Positions 18,117 to 29,200 of a stretch of 64,000 nt of DNA are shown piece after piece. The notes beneath the pieces are model-generated. The model was not told where the DNA came from and did no database searches. It saw nothing but the letters and a program-made list of their open reading frames with translations. Within the stretch, counting starts at the first letter, position 1. Every line of letters starts with the position of its first letter. This DNA comes from Micromonospora globbae (GTDB lineage: Bacteria > Actinomycetota > Actinomycetes > Mycobacteriales > Micromonosporaceae). Both the position numbers and the translations under genes were made by a program. The DNA lies in assembly GCF_003610785.1 (NCBI RefSeq), contig NZ_RAQQ01000004.1, positions 310,001-374,000 on the forward strand, written 5' to 3'.

Positions 18117-19001
18117 TTGGCAGAGCAGCTACGCCTCATGGCCGTCCACGCCCACCCGGACGACGAGTCCAGCAAGGGCGCCGCCACGATGGCGAAATAC
18201 GTCGCCGAGGGAGCGGAGGTCCTCGTCGTCACGTGCACCGGGGGTGAGCGCGGCAGCGTGCTCAACCCGAAGCTCGACCGGCCCGACGTGTGGGCCAACA
18301 TCGCCGAGATCCGCCGCGCCGAGATGGACGCCGCCCGCGCCATCCTCGGCGTCGAGCAGGCCTGGCTCGGCTTCGTCGACTCGGGGCTTCCCGAGGGCGA
18401 CCCGCTGCCCCCGCTGCCCGAGGGGTGTTTCGCCCTGCAGGACGTCGAGGTGGCCGCGGGCCCGCTGGTGCGGCTGATGCGGGAGTTCCGGCCCCACGTC
18501 GTGACCACGTACGACGAGCGCGGCGGCTACCCCCACCCCGACCACATCATGTGCCACAAGGTGACCGTCGCGGCGTTCGACGCCGCCGGCGACCCGGAGC
18601 GCTACCCCGAGCTGGGCGAGCCGTGGCAGCCGCTCAAGCTCTACTACGACGTGGGCTTCTCGAAGGGCAAGATCATGGCGCTGCACGAGGCCATGCTCGC
18701 CGCCGGCCTCGAGTCGCCGTACCTGGACTGGCTCAAGCGCTGGGAGGAGAATCCCGACGACCAGCGCCCGGAGGTCACCACCCGGGTGGAGTGCGCGCAG
18801 TACTTCCCGGTCCGTGACGACGCGCTGCGCGCCCACGCCACCCAGGTCGACCCCGACGGCTTCTGGTTCCGGGTGCCGATGGAGATCCAGCAGCGTGCGT
18901 GGCCGACGGAGGACTTCCACCTGGCGCGGTCGCTGGTCGACAGCCCGTTGCCCGAGTCGGATCTCTTCGCCGGGGTGCGTGAGACGGTCCATGCCTGCTG
19001 A
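18117..19001 (+). CDS. mca: Mycothiol S-conjugate amidase
   Basis: A 294-aa zinc amidase that cleaves mycothiol S-conjugates to a mercapturic acid and GlcN-Ins, a detoxification step specific to actinobacteria. The LmbE-like zinc site is seen in [11 protein letters not shown] (residues 11-21) and [12 protein letters not shown]. Length and C-terminal region ([19 protein letters not shown]) match Mca rather than the shorter deacetylase MshB. The frame has no ATG or GTG at the conserved N-terminus; TTG at 18117, 8 nt after GAGGAG, is the probable start, whereas the longer frame would include repeats and low-complexity sequence. Divergent from DUF4307 and followed at 48 bp by a small membrane protein. 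Confidence 0.95.
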   Translation: MAEQLRLMAVHAHPDDESSKGAATMAKYVAEGAEVLVVTCTGGERGSVLNPKLDRPDVWANIAEIRRAEMDAARAILGVEQAWLGFVDSGLPEGDPLPPLPEGCFALQDVEVAAGPLVRLMREFRPHVVTTYDERGGYPHPDHIMCHKVTVAAFDAAGDPERYPELGEPWQPLKLYYDVGFSKGKIMALHEAMLAAGLESPYLDWLKRWEENPDDQRPEVTTRVECAQYFPVRDDALRAHATQVDPDGFWFRVPMEIQQRAWPTEDFHLARSLVDSPLPESDLFAGVRETVHAC

Positions 19002-19049
19002 CCCGGCGCGGCGTTACGCTGGTCCCCAGTCACACATCGGAGGAACGCC

Positions 19050-19334
19050 ATGCTGACCGCTGCCCAGGTGCTCGCGGAGAACAACTTCGGGGACACCCGC
19101 ACGGGTGGCCTGGCCGGCCCGATGGGTCTCTTCCTCATCCTGCTGCTGGGCACCGCCACGGTCCTGCTGATCCGCAACATGAACGCCCGGCTGCGGCGGC
19201 TGCCCGACCGGTTCCCCGGTCAGGGTCTTCCGGCCGACGCGGGCCGGGCGGACGCGGTGGTCGCCGATCCGACAGACGGGACTGGAAGCCAAGATTCATC
19301 CCCGGACGCTCCCAACGGGCGCGAGCAGCGCTGA
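19050..19334 (+). CDS. Small single-pass membrane protein downstream of mca
   Basis: A 94-aa protein with one transmembrane helix (about residues 24-42, GLFLILLLGTATVLLI) followed by a basic patch NMNARLRRLP and a polar, probably cytoplasmic, tail. ATG follows CGGAGGAACGCC, and a TACGCT -10 sits at 19015. In M. tuberculosis a small membrane protein gene (Rv1083) occupies the same place between mca and the YyaL-type gene. Function unknown. Confidence 0.8.
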   Translation: MLTAAQVLAENNFGDTRTGGLAGPMGLFLILLLGTATVLLIRNMNARLRRLPDRFPGQGLPADAGRADAVVADPTDGTGSQDSSPDAPNGREQR

Positions 19335-19495
19335 AACGGGTAGTCCGCCCGTGAATCACGCCGAACCCGGCCTTCGACCCCTGTTGCGGTCATCGGGTTT
19401 GGCTTAGCCTTCCGCCGGGGGGACCAGAAGTCCCCGAGCCGTGCGCGGGAGGGGGCGCCGATGACCGTCACAGCAGCGGTTGCCCGTCGTACGGC

Positions 19496-22057
19496 GTGCC
19501 GGCCGGCACGCGGAGCGGGTCGGTGACCTCCGGTCGGGCGGGCGAGAGGGCCGACCTGCTCGGGCTGCGGAGCACTCCGCGCCGGGTGGTGGTGCTGACC
19601 GTCGCGGTCACCGTGACGGCCCTCGTGGCCGCCGTGGTCGGGTCGACCCTGCCGCAGCGGCTGCCGGGCGACGATCCGCTGCCCGCCCCGGCCCGCTACG
19701 GCATCGCCGTCGGCGTCCTCGCCGTGGCCCAGCTGGTCCGGCTGCGCTTCCGCGCACCGGCGAGCACCGTGAGCATCAGCTGGGGCGAGGCGGCGCTGAT
19801 CATCTGCCTCCACCTGGTGCCCGCCGGCTGGATCCCGTCCGCCACCCTCCTCGGTGCCGGGCTCGCCTGGTCGGCGGTCTCGCTGTTCGGCGGCGAACGC
19901 CGATCCGCGCTGGAGATCGTCCGGATCGCCGCGTCGCTGGCGACGGCCTCCGCGCTGGCGGTCGTCGTCACCACCGCGCTCGGTCGGCCGCTGCTGGCCG
20001 ACCTCACGCCGGGGCTGGCCGCCGCCCTGGCCGCGGGTGCGGTGACGTACCTGCTCACCACCGCCTGGCTCAGCGGGATGACGATCGCGCTGCGGCACGG
20101 CGTTCCCGTCGGGCCCTCGGTGTTCGCCGCGCTCCGGGGAAAGCTCCCGATGTTCGTCGGCAACGTGGCGGTCGGCCTCGTCGTGGTGGCGCTGCTCCGG
20201 ATCGACCCGCGCTGGCTGCTGCTGCTTCCGCCGCCGCTCTGGCTGCTCCAGCAGACGTACCGGCACCGGCTCCGGACCGACCAGGAACGCCGCACCTGGC
20301 GGACCTTCGCCGAGGCGACCGCCGCGCTCAACCAGCTCGACGAGCGCGCCGTGGCGAGCGCGGCGGTCAGCGGGGCGCTCACGCTGTTCCACGCCGAACT
20401 CGTCGACGTCGACGTGGTTCGCGGCGACGGGCGCTGGCGGCGTTACCGCGGCGACGCGGCCGGTGGCCTCGTCGACCGCGAGATCGCCGAGCCGGGTGAC
20501 GCCGAGCCCGACGAGCACGAGCTGGTGCGCCCGCTCGCCGTCGGCGCCACACCCGTCGGCCGGTTGCGGGTCCGCTTCCCGCGTACGGCGCCGCCGACCG
20601 GCCGCGAACGGGACGCTCTGGCCGCGTACTCCGACGCGCTGGCGGCCGCGCTGCACGACGCCGCCACCCACCGGGAGCTGCGGCTGGTCGCCGCCCGGTC
20701 GTCGTACGAGGCGGTGCACGACCCGCTCACCGGGCTCGTGAACCGTGCCGCCATGCTCAGCAAGGGTGACCAGGCGTTGCGCCAGCTCCCGCACGACCAC
20801 CCCGTGGCGCTGCTGCTGCTCGACATCGACCAGTTCAAGGAGGTCAACGACACCCTCGGCCACGCGGCCGGCGACCAGTTGCTGCGGCTGACCGCGAACC
20901 GGCTCGGCGCGCTGACCCGCCCCGGGGACCTGCTGGGCCGGCTCGGAGGCGACGAGTTCGCGCTGCTGCTGACGTCGGTCCCGGTGATCGGCGACCGGGC
21001 CGCCCCCACGGCGTACGCGATGCGCCAGGCCCGCGAGATCGCCGAACGGCTGGCCGCGCCCACCGAGGTGGCGGGTGTGCGGATGTCCGTCGAGGTCTCC
21101 GTCGGCGTGGTGGTGGCCGACGCCGGCACCGCCGACCTCACCGAGCTGCTGCGCCGGGCCGACATCGCGATGTACCAGGCGAAGGAGGGCGGCGGCAACG
21201 TCGCCGCGTACGACAGCAGCCGCGACGCGGCGAGCACCGACCAGCTCGCCCTGCTGGCCGAACTGCGCGAGGCGCTCGAGGTGGACGATCAACTCGTCCT
21301 CGCGTTGCAGCCGGCGGTCGACCTCACCACCGGCGCACCCACCGGTGTGGAGGCCCTGATCCGCTGGCGGCACCCCCGGCGGGGGTGGCTCAGCCCGGTC
21401 GACTTCATCCGGCCCGTCGAGAACAGCGAGCAGCTCGGCACGTTCACGCGGTACGTGCTGGACAAGGCGCTCGCGGTCGCCGCCGGCTGGGCCCGGGAGG
21501 GCCTGGACATCCCGATCTCGGTCAACCTGTCCGCGCGTAGCCTGCTCGATCCTCGGCTGCCCGCGGAGATCGCCGAGGCGCTGCGGCGGCACCAGGTGCC
21601 CGCGCACCGGCTGGTCCTGGAGATCACGGAGACGGTGGTGATGAGCGAGCTGGAGATCATCGACGAGGTGCTGGCCACCCTCCGGTCGATGGGCGTGCAG
21701 CTCGCCGTGGACGACTTCGGCACCGGCTTCTCGTCGCTGACCTTCCTCACCCGGATCGCCGTCGACGAGCTGAAGGTCGACCGGTCCTTCGTGATCCGGA
21801 TGGCCGACTCGCCGGAGGCGGCGGCCATCGTCCGGACGACCGTGGGTCTCGCGCACGAGCTGGGGCTGCGGGTCGTGGCCGAGGGGGTCGAGACCGTCGA
21901 GCAGCGGACGGCCCTCGCCGAGCTGGGCTGCACGGCCGCGCAGGGCTACCACTTCTTCAAGCCCATGCCGGCCGACAAGATCGGTGCCGTCCTCGGCACC
22001 CTGCTGGACGAGGCACGCCCGAACGTCTTCCCGCTCCGCACCAACGGCGCCTCCTGA
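19496..22057 (+). CDS. Membrane GGDEF-EAL protein (cyclic di-GMP turnover)
   Basis: An 853-aa regulator with about eight hydrophobic segments in residues 28-260, a linker, a GGDEF domain with intact LGGDEFALLLT near residue 483, and an EAL domain (EALIRWRHP near 618, ETVVMSE, DDFGTGFSS, KVDRSFV, EGVET) whose metal and catalytic residues appear complete. It could therefore both make and degrade cyclic di-GMP. GTG at 19496 is chosen; a GTG at 19523 preceded by GGAG is an alternative. A -10-like TAGCCT lies near 19406. No sensory GAF or PAS motif is obvious between the membrane and GGDEF parts. It interrupts the mca-YyaL synteny seen in mycobacteria. Confidence 0.92.
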   Translation: MPAGTRSGSVTSGRAGERADLLGLRSTPRRVVVLTVAVTVTALVAAVVGSTLPQRLPGDDPLPAPARYGIAVGVLAVAQLVRLRFRAPASTVSISWGEAALIICLHLVPAGWIPSATLLGAGLAWSAVSLFGGERRSALEIVRIAASLATASALAVVVTTALGRPLLADLTPGLAAALAAGAVTYLLTTAWLSGMTIALRHGVPVGPSVFAALRGKLPMFVGNVAVGLVVVALLRIDPRWLLLLPPPLWLLQQTYRHRLRTDQERRTWRTFAEATAALNQLDERAVASAAVSGALTLFHAELVDVDVVRGDGRWRRYRGDAAGGLVDREIAEPGDAEPDEHELVRPLAVGATPVGRLRVRFPRTAPPTGRERDALAAYSDALAAALHDAATHRELRLVAARSSYEAVHDPLTGLVNRAAMLSKGDQALRQLPHDHPVALLLLDIDQFKEVNDTLGHAAGDQLLRLTANRLGALTRPGDLLGRLGGDEFALLLTSVPVIGDRAAPTAYAMRQAREIAERLAAPTEVAGVRMSVEVSVGVVVADAGTADLTELLRRADIAMYQAKEGGGNVAAYDSSRDAASTDQLALLAELREALEVDDQLVLALQPAVDLTTGAPTGVEALIRWRHPRRGWLSPVDFIRPVENSEQLGTFTRYVLDKALAVAAGWAREGLDIPISVNLSARSLLDPRLPAEIAEALRRHQVPAHRLVLEITETVVMSELEIIDEVLATLRSMGVQLAVDDFGTGFSSLTFLTRIAVDELKVDRSFVIRMADSPEAAAIVRTTVGLAHELGLRVVAEGVETVEQRTALAELGCTAAQGYHFFKPMPADKIGAVLGTLLDEARPNVFPLRTNGAS

Positions 22058-22101
22058 CCCCCTGGCGCTGCCCCCCGCCCGGCCCGCCCCCGCTGCAGCG
22101 C

Positions 22102-22160
22102 GTGATCATGAAGTTATCGCCCCGACACGCCGGGTGGCGTGGCGATAACTTCATGATCAC
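22102..22160. repeat. Dispersed palindromic element, GATCATGAAGTTATCGCC variant
   Basis: Perfect 20-bp arms (22102-22121 and 22141-22160), with an inner CACGCC/GGCGTG pairing, 45 nt after the GGDEF-EAL stop. The first 8 bases and layout match the elements at 2004 and 42967. Confidence 0.85.
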
Positions 22161-22250
22161 CGGGCCGAGACAAGCCGGGCCGAGCCAGGGCCGGGCCGGG
22201 TCGGGGCCGGGTCGGATGGTCGGAGTCCGGCGGGATGGGGGGTGGCTGGT

Positions 22251-22256
22251 TATGGT
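22251..22256 (+). promoter_or_regulatory. -10 box TATGGT of the YyaL-type gene
   Basis: Six nt upstream of the GTG at 22263; decides against the longer ATG-like frame from 22242. Confidence 0.5.
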
Positions 22257-22262
22257 CGTCGG

Positions 22263-24254
22263 GTGAACCGACTCGCTGACGCCACGAGCCCCTACCTGCT
22301 CCAGCACGCCGACAACCCGGTCGACTGGTGGCCGTGGTGCGAGGAGGCGTTCGCGGAGGCGCGCCGCCGGGACGTACCGGTCATCATCTCGGTCGGCTAC
22401 GCCGCCTGCCACTGGTGTCACGTCATGGCGCACGAGTCGTTCGAGGACGACGCCGTGGCCGCCCTCATGAACGCCGGCTTCGTGTCGATCAAGGTGGACC
22501 GTGAGGAGCGCCCGGACGTCGACGCCGTCTACATGACGGCCACGCAGGCGATGACCGGCCAGGGTGGCTGGCCGATGACCGTCTTCGCCACGCCGGACGG
22601 CACGCCGTTCTTCTGCGGCACCTACTACCCGAAGCCCGCCTTCCTCCGGCTCCTCCAGTCGGTCGGCACCGCGTGGCGTGACCAGCGGGACGACGTGCTG
22701 CGCCAGGGCGCCGCCGTGGTCGAGGCGGTCGGTGGGGCCCAGGCCGTGAGCGGGCCGACCGCGCCGCTGGAGGCCGGACTGCTCGACGCCGCGGCCGAGC
22801 AGCTCGCCCGGGAGTACGACGAGAGCAACGGCGGATTCGGCGGCGCGCCCAAGTTCCCGCCGCACATGAACCTGCTCTTCCTGCTGCGGCACCACCAGCG
22901 CACCGGCTCGGACCGCAGCCTGGAGATCGTCCGGCACACCTGCGAGGCGATGGCCCGGGGCGGCATCTACGACCAGCTCGCCGGCGGATTCGCCCGATAC
23001 TCGGTCGACGGGCACTGGACCGTGCCGCACTTCGAGAAGATGCTCTACGACAACGCCCTGCTGCTGCGGACGTACACGCAGCTGTGGCGCCTCACGGGGG
23101 ACCCGATGGCGGCCCGCGTCGCCGCCGAGACCGCCGCGTTCATGATCGACGACCTGGGCACCCCGGAGGGGGGCCTGGCCTCCGCCCTGGACGCCGACAC
23201 CGAGGGTGTCGAGGGGCTCACGTACTCCTGGACGCCGACCCAGCTCGTCGAGGCGCTCGGCGAGGACGACGGTCGCTTCGCCGCCGACCTGTTCGCGGTC
23301 ACCGAGTCCGGCTCCTTCGAACGCGGCACGAGCGTCCTGCGGCTGGCCCGGGACGTCGACGACGTGGACCCCGAGGTGGCGGCGCGCTGGGAGCGGGTCC
23401 GCGCCCGCCTGCGCGAGGCGCGCGACACCCGGCCGCAGCCTGCCCGCGACGACAAGGTGGTCGCCTCCTGGAACGGCCTCGCCGTCACCGCGCTGGTCGA
23501 GCACACCGCGCTGACCGGCGACCCGGTGACCGCCGCCGCGGCCACCCGGATCGCCGAGGTGCTCGCCGAACGCCACCTCGTCGACGGCCGGCTGCGGCGG
23601 GTCTCACGCGGCGGCGTGGTCGGCGAGCCGGCCGGTGTGCTGGAGGACTACGGCTGCGTGGCCGAGGCGTTCTGTGCCATGCACCAGCTCACCGGCGAGG
23701 GTCGGTGGCTCGACCTGGCCGGAGGTCTGCTCGACGTCGCCCTGGAGCGGTTCGCCGCACCCGGAGGCGGCTTCTACGACACCGCCGACGACGCGGAGCG
23801 GCTGGTCACCCGGCCCGCCGACCCGACCGACAACGCCACCCCGTCCGGCCGGTCGGCCGTCGTGGCGGCGCTCGTGGCGTACGCGGCGTTGACCGGCCGG
23901 ACGCGCTACCGGGAGGCGGCCGAGGCGGCGTTGGCCACCGTGGCGCCGATCGTCGCCCGGCACGCCCGCTTCACGGGGTACGCGGCGGCCGTCGGCGAGA
24001 CGCTGCTCTCCGGTCCGTACGAGATCGCCGTGGTCACGGACCAGCCGGCCGGCGAGCCCCTGCTCGCGGCGGCGCACCGGCACGCGCCGCCCGGGGCCGT
24101 GATCGTGGCCGGCCCGTCCGACCGGCCCGGGGTACCCCTGCTCGCCGACCGTCCGATGATCAACGGGCGGCCCACGGCGTACGCCTGCCGGGGTTTCGTC
24201 TGCGAGCGGCCGGTGACCGAGGTCGACGACCTCGTGGGGCAGCTCGGCCGCTGA
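22263..24254 (+). CDS. Thioredoxin-domain DUF255 protein (YyaL/spermatogenesis-20 family)
   Basis: A 663-aa two-part protein. Residues 1-165 form a DUF255 thioredoxin-like domain ([17 protein letters not shown]; CxxC at CHWCH, Cys49/Cys52; GGWPMTVF). The remainder is an alpha/alpha-toroid similar to six-hairpin glycosidases, with [30 protein letters not shown] and [10 protein letters not shown]. These proteins are widespread and the substrate is unknown; a redox or sugar-processing role is speculative. Cytosolic. The same gene (Rv1084) ends the comparable block in M. tuberculosis. Start GTG at 22263 is supported by the leaderless promoter at 22251. Confidence 0.93.
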   Translation: MNRLADATSPYLLQHADNPVDWWPWCEEAFAEARRRDVPVIISVGYAACHWCHVMAHESFEDDAVAALMNAGFVSIKVDREERPDVDAVYMTATQAMTGQGGWPMTVFATPDGTPFFCGTYYPKPAFLRLLQSVGTAWRDQRDDVLRQGAAVVEAVGGAQAVSGPTAPLEAGLLDAAAEQLAREYDESNGGFGGAPKFPPHMNLLFLLRHHQRTGSDRSLEIVRHTCEAMARGGIYDQLAGGFARYSVDGHWTVPHFEKMLYDNALLLRTYTQLWRLTGDPMAARVAAETAAFMIDDLGTPEGGLASALDADTEGVEGLTYSWTPTQLVEALGEDDGRFAADLFAVTESGSFERGTSVLRLARDVDDVDPEVAARWERVRARLREARDTRPQPARDDKVVASWNGLAVTALVEHTALTGDPVTAAAATRIAEVLAERHLVDGRLRRVSRGGVVGEPAGVLEDYGCVAEAFCAMHQLTGEGRWLDLAGGLLDVALERFAAPGGGFYDTADDAERLVTRPADPTDNATPSGRSAVVAALVAYAALTGRTRYREAAEAALATVAPIVARHARFTGYAAAVGETLLSGPYEIAVVTDQPAGEPLLAAAHRHAPPGAVIVAGPSDRPGVPLLADRPMINGRPTAYACRGFVCERPVTEVDDLVGQLGR

Positions 24255-24380
24255 GGCCGACCGCGGCCCGGCGACGGCGGGTGCCGTCCGGAGGCCGCGG
24301 CCCGGCGGCCGCGGGCGGCCCGCCGCTCCCGGCCGACGTGTGATGCGCCATCCGGGCGCGGCGCCGGCGAGCTGCCCCGA

Positions 24381-24386
24381 TAGGCT
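24381..24386 (+). promoter_or_regulatory. -10 box TAGGCT of purK
   Basis: Nine nt upstream of the ATG at 24396 with no Shine-Dalgarno; near-leaderless. The rest of 24255-24395 shows nothing. Confidence 0.4.
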
Positions 24387-24395
24387 TGCGCCGCT

Positions 24396-25571
24396 ATGGA
24401 CTCCCGTACCGGTCTGCCTGTTGTCGGAATGGTGGGCGGTGGCCAGCTGGCCCGGATGACCCACCAGGCCGCGATCGCCCTCGGCCAGTCGCTGCGCGTG
24501 CTCGCGCTGGCCCCCGACGACGGTGCCGCGCTGGTGGCCGCCGACGTCCAGTACGGCGACCACACCGACCTCGCCGCGCTGCGTACCTTCGCCAAGGGCT
24601 GCGACGTCGTCACGTTCGACCACGAGCACGTGCCCAACGAGCACGTCCGCACGCTCGCCGCGGAGGGCGTGACGCTCTACCCGCCCGCCGACGCGCTGCG
24701 GTACGCGCAGGACAAGCGCGCCATGCGCGAACGGCTCACCGAGCTGGGCGCGCCGGTCCCGGCCTGGCGGCCCGTCGCCTCCCCCGACGACCTGGTGGCG
24801 TTCGGGACCGAGGTCGGCTGGCCGGTGGTGCTGAAGGCGGCCCGGGGCGGCTACGACGGCCGGGGCGTCTGGATGGTGACCGACGCGGCGCACGCCGCCG
24901 AGCTGGCCACCACCCTGCTGGCCGGGGGCACCGAACTGATCGTCGAGGAGCGGGTGCCGCTGCGCCGGGAACTGGCCGTGCAGGTGGCCCGCTCGCCGTT
25001 CGGGCAGGTCGCCGCGTATCCCGTGGTCGAGACCGTGCAGGTCGACGGCATCTGCGTCGAGGTGCTGGCCCCGGCGCCCGCGCTGCCCGAGGAGGTGGCG
25101 GTCGCCGCCCAGCAGCTCGCCATCGACCTGGCCACCTCGCTCGGCGTGGTCGGCCTGCTGGCCGTGGAGCTGTTCGAGGTGACCGACGCCTCGGGCCGGC
25201 CGGGGATCGTCGTCAACGAGCTGGCGATGCGCCCGCACAACTCTGGGCACTGGACCATCGAGGGTGCCCGCACGTCGCAGTTCGAGCAGCACCTCCGGGC
25301 GGTGCTCGACTACCCGATGGGCGACACCTCGCTCGCCGCGCCCGTCGTGGTGATGGCGAACGTGCTCGGCGGGGAACCGGGCGGGATGTCGATCGACGAG
25401 CGGCTGCACCACCTCTTCGCCGCCGAACCGGGCGCGAAGGTGCACCTCTACGGCAAGCAGGTCCGCCCGGGCCGGAAGATCGGGCACGTCACGGTGCTCG
25501 GTGACGACCTGGACGACGTACGGGCGCGGGCCGCGCGGGCCGCCCGCTGGCTGCGTACGGGGCACGAGTGA
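24396..25571 (+). CDS. purK: N5-carboxyaminoimidazole ribonucleotide synthase
   Basis: A 391-aa ATP-grasp enzyme that carboxylates AIR with bicarbonate and ATP in de novo purine synthesis. Visible features: N-terminal [13 protein letters not shown] nucleotide-fold loop, TFDHEHVP, the ATP-grasp glycine-rich loop [13 protein letters not shown] (about 148-160), and the terminal [17 protein letters not shown] signature. The stop overlaps the start of purE by 4 bp (GTGA), so both enzymes of the two-step AIR to CAIR route are coupled. M. tuberculosis also pairs these genes (Rv3276c-Rv3275c). Confidence 0.96.
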   Translation: MDSRTGLPVVGMVGGGQLARMTHQAAIALGQSLRVLALAPDDGAALVAADVQYGDHTDLAALRTFAKGCDVVTFDHEHVPNEHVRTLAAEGVTLYPPADALRYAQDKRAMRERLTELGAPVPAWRPVASPDDLVAFGTEVGWPVVLKAARGGYDGRGVWMVTDAAHAAELATTLLAGGTELIVEERVPLRRELAVQVARSPFGQVAAYPVVETVQVDGICVEVLAPAPALPEEVAVAAQQLAIDLATSLGVVGLLAVELFEVTDASGRPGIVVNELAMRPHNSGHWTIEGARTSQFEQHLRAVLDYPMGDTSLAAPVVVMANVLGGEPGGMSIDERLHHLFAAEPGAKVHLYGKQVRPGRKIGHVTVLGDDLDDVRARAARAARWLRTGHE

Positions 25572-26107
25572 GCGGGGCCGCGAACCCCGTAGGCGCGGAC
25601 GGAGGGCGGGACGCGATGGCGGCCGTCGGACTGATCATGGGCAGCGACTCGGACTGGCCGACCATGAAGGCCGCTGCCGAGGTCCTCGACGAGTTCGGGG
25701 TGCCGTACGAGGTGGGCGTGGTGTCCGCGCACCGTACCCCCGGCAAGATGATCGAGTACGGCCGCAGCGCCGCCGACCGGGGTCTCAAGGCGATCATCGC
25801 GGGGGCCGGTGGCGCCGCCCACCTGCCGGGCATGGTCGCCTCGGTCACGCCGCTGCCGGTGATCGGCGTACCGGTGCCGCTCAAGCACCTGGACGGCATG
25901 GACTCGCTGCTCTCGATCGTGCAGATGCCGGCCGGCATCCCGGTCGCCACGGTCTCGATCGGGAACGCCCGCAACGCCGGCCTGCTGGCCGTACGCATCC
26001 TCGGCGCCACCGACCCGGAGTTGCGGGCGCGGATGGTCGCGTACCAGGAGGGCCTGGAGCGGATGGTGGCCGAGAAGGACGCCAAGCTGCGAGCCTCCCT
26101 GGCCTGA
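25568..26107 (+). CDS. purE: N5-carboxyaminoimidazole ribonucleotide mutase
   Basis: A class I PurE that moves the carboxyl group of N5-CAIR to C4. [18 protein letters not shown] (catalytic His), and [11 protein letters not shown] are complete, and the length is standard. Two starts are possible: GTG at 25568 overlapping the purK stop (179 aa), or ATG at 25616 after GGAGGGCGGG (163 aa), where the conserved region begins. I list the coupled start; the N-terminal 16 residues of the longer form are not conserved in kind. Transcription runs toward a palindromic element at 26132. Confidence 0.95.
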   Translation: MSGAANPVGADGGRDAMAAVGLIMGSDSDWPTMKAAAEVLDEFGVPYEVGVVSAHRTPGKMIEYGRSAADRGLKAIIAGAGGAAHLPGMVASVTPLPVIGVPVPLKHLDGMDSLLSIVQMPAGIPVATVSIGNARNAGLLAVRILGATDPELRARMVAYQEGLERMVAEKDAKLRASLA

Positions 26108-26131
26108 CCCCCGCAGCGGCCCCCACTCCCG

Positions 26132-26200
26132 CGATCTTGCACTTTCGGTCCCCGTTATGGGCCCTACGCCCCATTCGCCGGGGCCACAAGTGCAAGATCG
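26132..26200. repeat. Dispersed palindromic element, GATCTTGCACTTTC type
   Basis: Arms CGATCTTGCACTT (26132-26144) and AAGTGCAAGATCG (26188-26200), 25 nt after purE and between convergent genes. Related copies are at 37682 and 63182. Confidence 0.85.
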
Positions 26201-26221
26201 ACGAGAAATGGGGCGGCGCGC

Positions 26222-29200
26222 TCACCTCATGCCGCGCAGGGCCGTTTGCAACCGCTCCTGGGCGCGGCGCCGGCGCTCGTTGCTGGCGCCGAGGATGAGC
26301 AGCAGGATCCCGACGGGGATCAGCGCGAGCCACGGCCCGAACGCGAACAGCGCGTGGATCGCCGTGATCGCGGTGACCGTCGCGCCGACGATCACCGGTG
26401 CCTGCTGCCGGCTCGACGAACCGAAGATCAGTACGGCGACCGCCCCGAGCAGCAGGAGGACCTGCCGCAGCGTCGTCGACCCGGTGGCCAGCACGATCGC
26501 CAGGCTCGGCACGAACGCCGCCACGAGCGCCGGCCCGTACGCCGTCCAACTGCTGAGGTCGGGCCGTTCGCGGAGTTCCAGCACCCCGACGAGCAGGGCG
26601 AGCGCCGCGAACGGCAGCGTGTACGCCTCGGGCAGCGCCACGTCGGCGACCCGCATGAGGATCCACCAAGCGGTGATCTCGCAGACCACCACCGCCCAGA
26701 ACAGGACGCGCCGTTCCACCGGCCGGCGCGTGGGCCGGCTCGCCGCCACCCCGAGCACCGCGCCCCAGGCGGCGAGCAGGGCGGCGATGTGCCGGGGCGA
26801 GTCGAAGGCCAGCGCCAGCGCGATGAGCGCCGCCGCGTGGCCGCTCCACTCCACGGTGGCCGCCTCGCGCTGCGCCTCGGGTTGGCGCAGCCGGGGCAGC
26901 AGGGCCGCGAAGACCTGCAACGCGGCGCCGACCGCGAGCACCCCGAACGCGGACCAGACGGCGGCCAGACCGGCCACGAGGCCGGCGGTCAGGACGAACA
27001 GCTGCGCCATCAACGAGGCGAACAGCCACCCGAGGATGCGGGCCCGCTGGGTGGTGCCGAAGAGCGCCGCCACCGTGCCGACGCCGACCGCGCCTCCCAG
27101 CGTGAACAGCGTCAGCTCCCGGGTGGCGAGGCTGCCGGCCAGCCCCGCCCCGCCGGCGGCCAGGCCGATGACGAAGACCAGGACGCGGGCCAGCCGCAAC
27201 GAGCGGGCCGGTTCGATGAGGGACGGCGGCGGGGTCAGCGCGAGTCCCAGCATCGAGATGGTGAACACCGACAGGGCGGCGAGCACGCTCGCGGGCCAGC
27301 CGTTGCCGAGCGCGGTGGGCGCGATGAGCAGGGTGACGGCCGCGCCCGGCAGCACCACGGGCACCGCCCGCGTACGCCGGCCGCCGCTGAACCCGGTGGC
27401 GGCGAGCGCCGCGGTCGCGGTCAGCAGCAGCGCCGTCAGCACGTGCGTCGGGTCGACCGCGCCCGCCGGCGGGGTGAGCAGGTCCGGCGGCGGCCCCTGC
27501 CACACCCGGGACAGCGTCCGGTGCGGGTCGACCAGCGCCACTTCGAGGGCCTGCGCGATGGAGGCCAGCGCGAGAGCGGTCGGCAGGACCGCCGCGGCGA
27601 GCGCGCCGGCGGCCGGGCTGACCCGCCAGCGGCGGCGCTCCGGGTCGTCGGGCAACCGGCGCAGGGCGCCGTCGAGCAGCACCTGCCAGCGTCGCACCGG
27701 CTGTGCCGAGCCGACCGGCGGTACGGTGGCCGCCCGGACCAGCTCCGCCAGGACGCCGAGCAGCGCGGCCGCGGCCGCGTACACGCCGACGGCGAGGCCG
27801 GTGGGGAACGCGGCCAGGGCGCTGATGGTCGCGCCGCCCGCCACGGCCACGCTGGCCCAGGGCAGGTACTGCGGGATCCGGTGCCGCGCCGCGGCCACGG
27901 CGGCCAGCCCGAGGCTGGACGCGGCCAGGGCCGCGGTCAGCACCACCTGGGCCGGGTGACCGAACTCGGCGGCCAGCGCGGCGAGCGCGCCGGGGAGCGC
28001 CAGCAGCGTGGCGCCGGCCGCGGCACCGCCGATCTGCACGAGGTGCGGGGGCATGCCCTCCACCTCGATGTCGTCGACCAGCGTGCCGGCGAGGTTGCGG
28101 GCCAGTACGGCGACCACCAGGCCGATCAGCGCGATGCTGCCGAGCGCCAGCGCCGTGGTCCACGGCCGGACGAGTCCCGCGCCGGCGGCGTGCAGGGCCA
28201 CGACGCCGGCCACCGTGGCCCGGGACAGCCCGGCCCGCGGCTCGATCGTCGCCACCGCGGCCATGCCGAACACGGTGGCCACCATCGCCCCGATGAGAAC
28301 CGGCGACCACCAGGGCAGCGCGAACGCGGCGGGCGCGCCGATGGTGGCGAGCACGACGGCGGCGCCGGACACGTCGTACCGCCACGGCGGGGGCAGCAGG
28401 ACGGCGGCCGCGACCGCGAGCAGGACCAGCGCGACCGGCGCCTGCCAGGTCGATCCCCCGGTGGGGGCGGCGGGCCAGCCGGAGAGGTCGCCCGCCCAGA
28501 TCGGGCCGGGGGTGGCGAGCACCCCGACGCCGCCGCGCAGCGCGATCCAGCCGGCGACCAGCCCGATCAGCAGGCCGCCCACGGCGAGGCCGAGGATGGG
28601 GCCCCGGCGCCACTCCTCGGGCATCGCGCGGGCCCCGACGGCCACGACCAGGACCAGTCCGGCCGCCACGGCGAGCTGCCCGCCGGGGGCGAGGACGGCC
28701 GCGATCCGGACCAGCGTGGCGATCAGCGCGGCGGTCACCGCGGCGGCGGCGAGGTCCGACCCGTCCAGGGTGAGGTCGGCGCGGCGGCCGGCGTCGATCG
28801 ACGGGGCCAGGAAGAGCAGTACGGCCGCGACCAGCAGGAGCGCGCCCACCCACGCGTCGGCCACGGTGGAGCCGGGGGCGCCGAACGCGGCGGCGGACAC
28901 CACCAGCGCGCCGAGCCCCGTGCCGACGGCCAGCGGTGCGGGGATGTGCCGCTGCGAGACCTGCACGATCGCCGCGTACCCGAGGGTCACGCAGACCGCC
29001 AGGAACGCGGCCGCGAGCACCGGGACGGTGGTCTCGCGGAGGGCCGACGGGGTGGTCGGGGCGGTGGCGGACACGGTGGTGGCCACGAAGGAGGCCACCG
29101 CGCCGGGCAGGGCGAAGGCCGCGCCGCCGGCGGCCCAGGCGGAGACGACGTCGGCGGGTGCGGGGGCGATGCGGAGCCGGGGTGCGACCGCCACGAGGAC

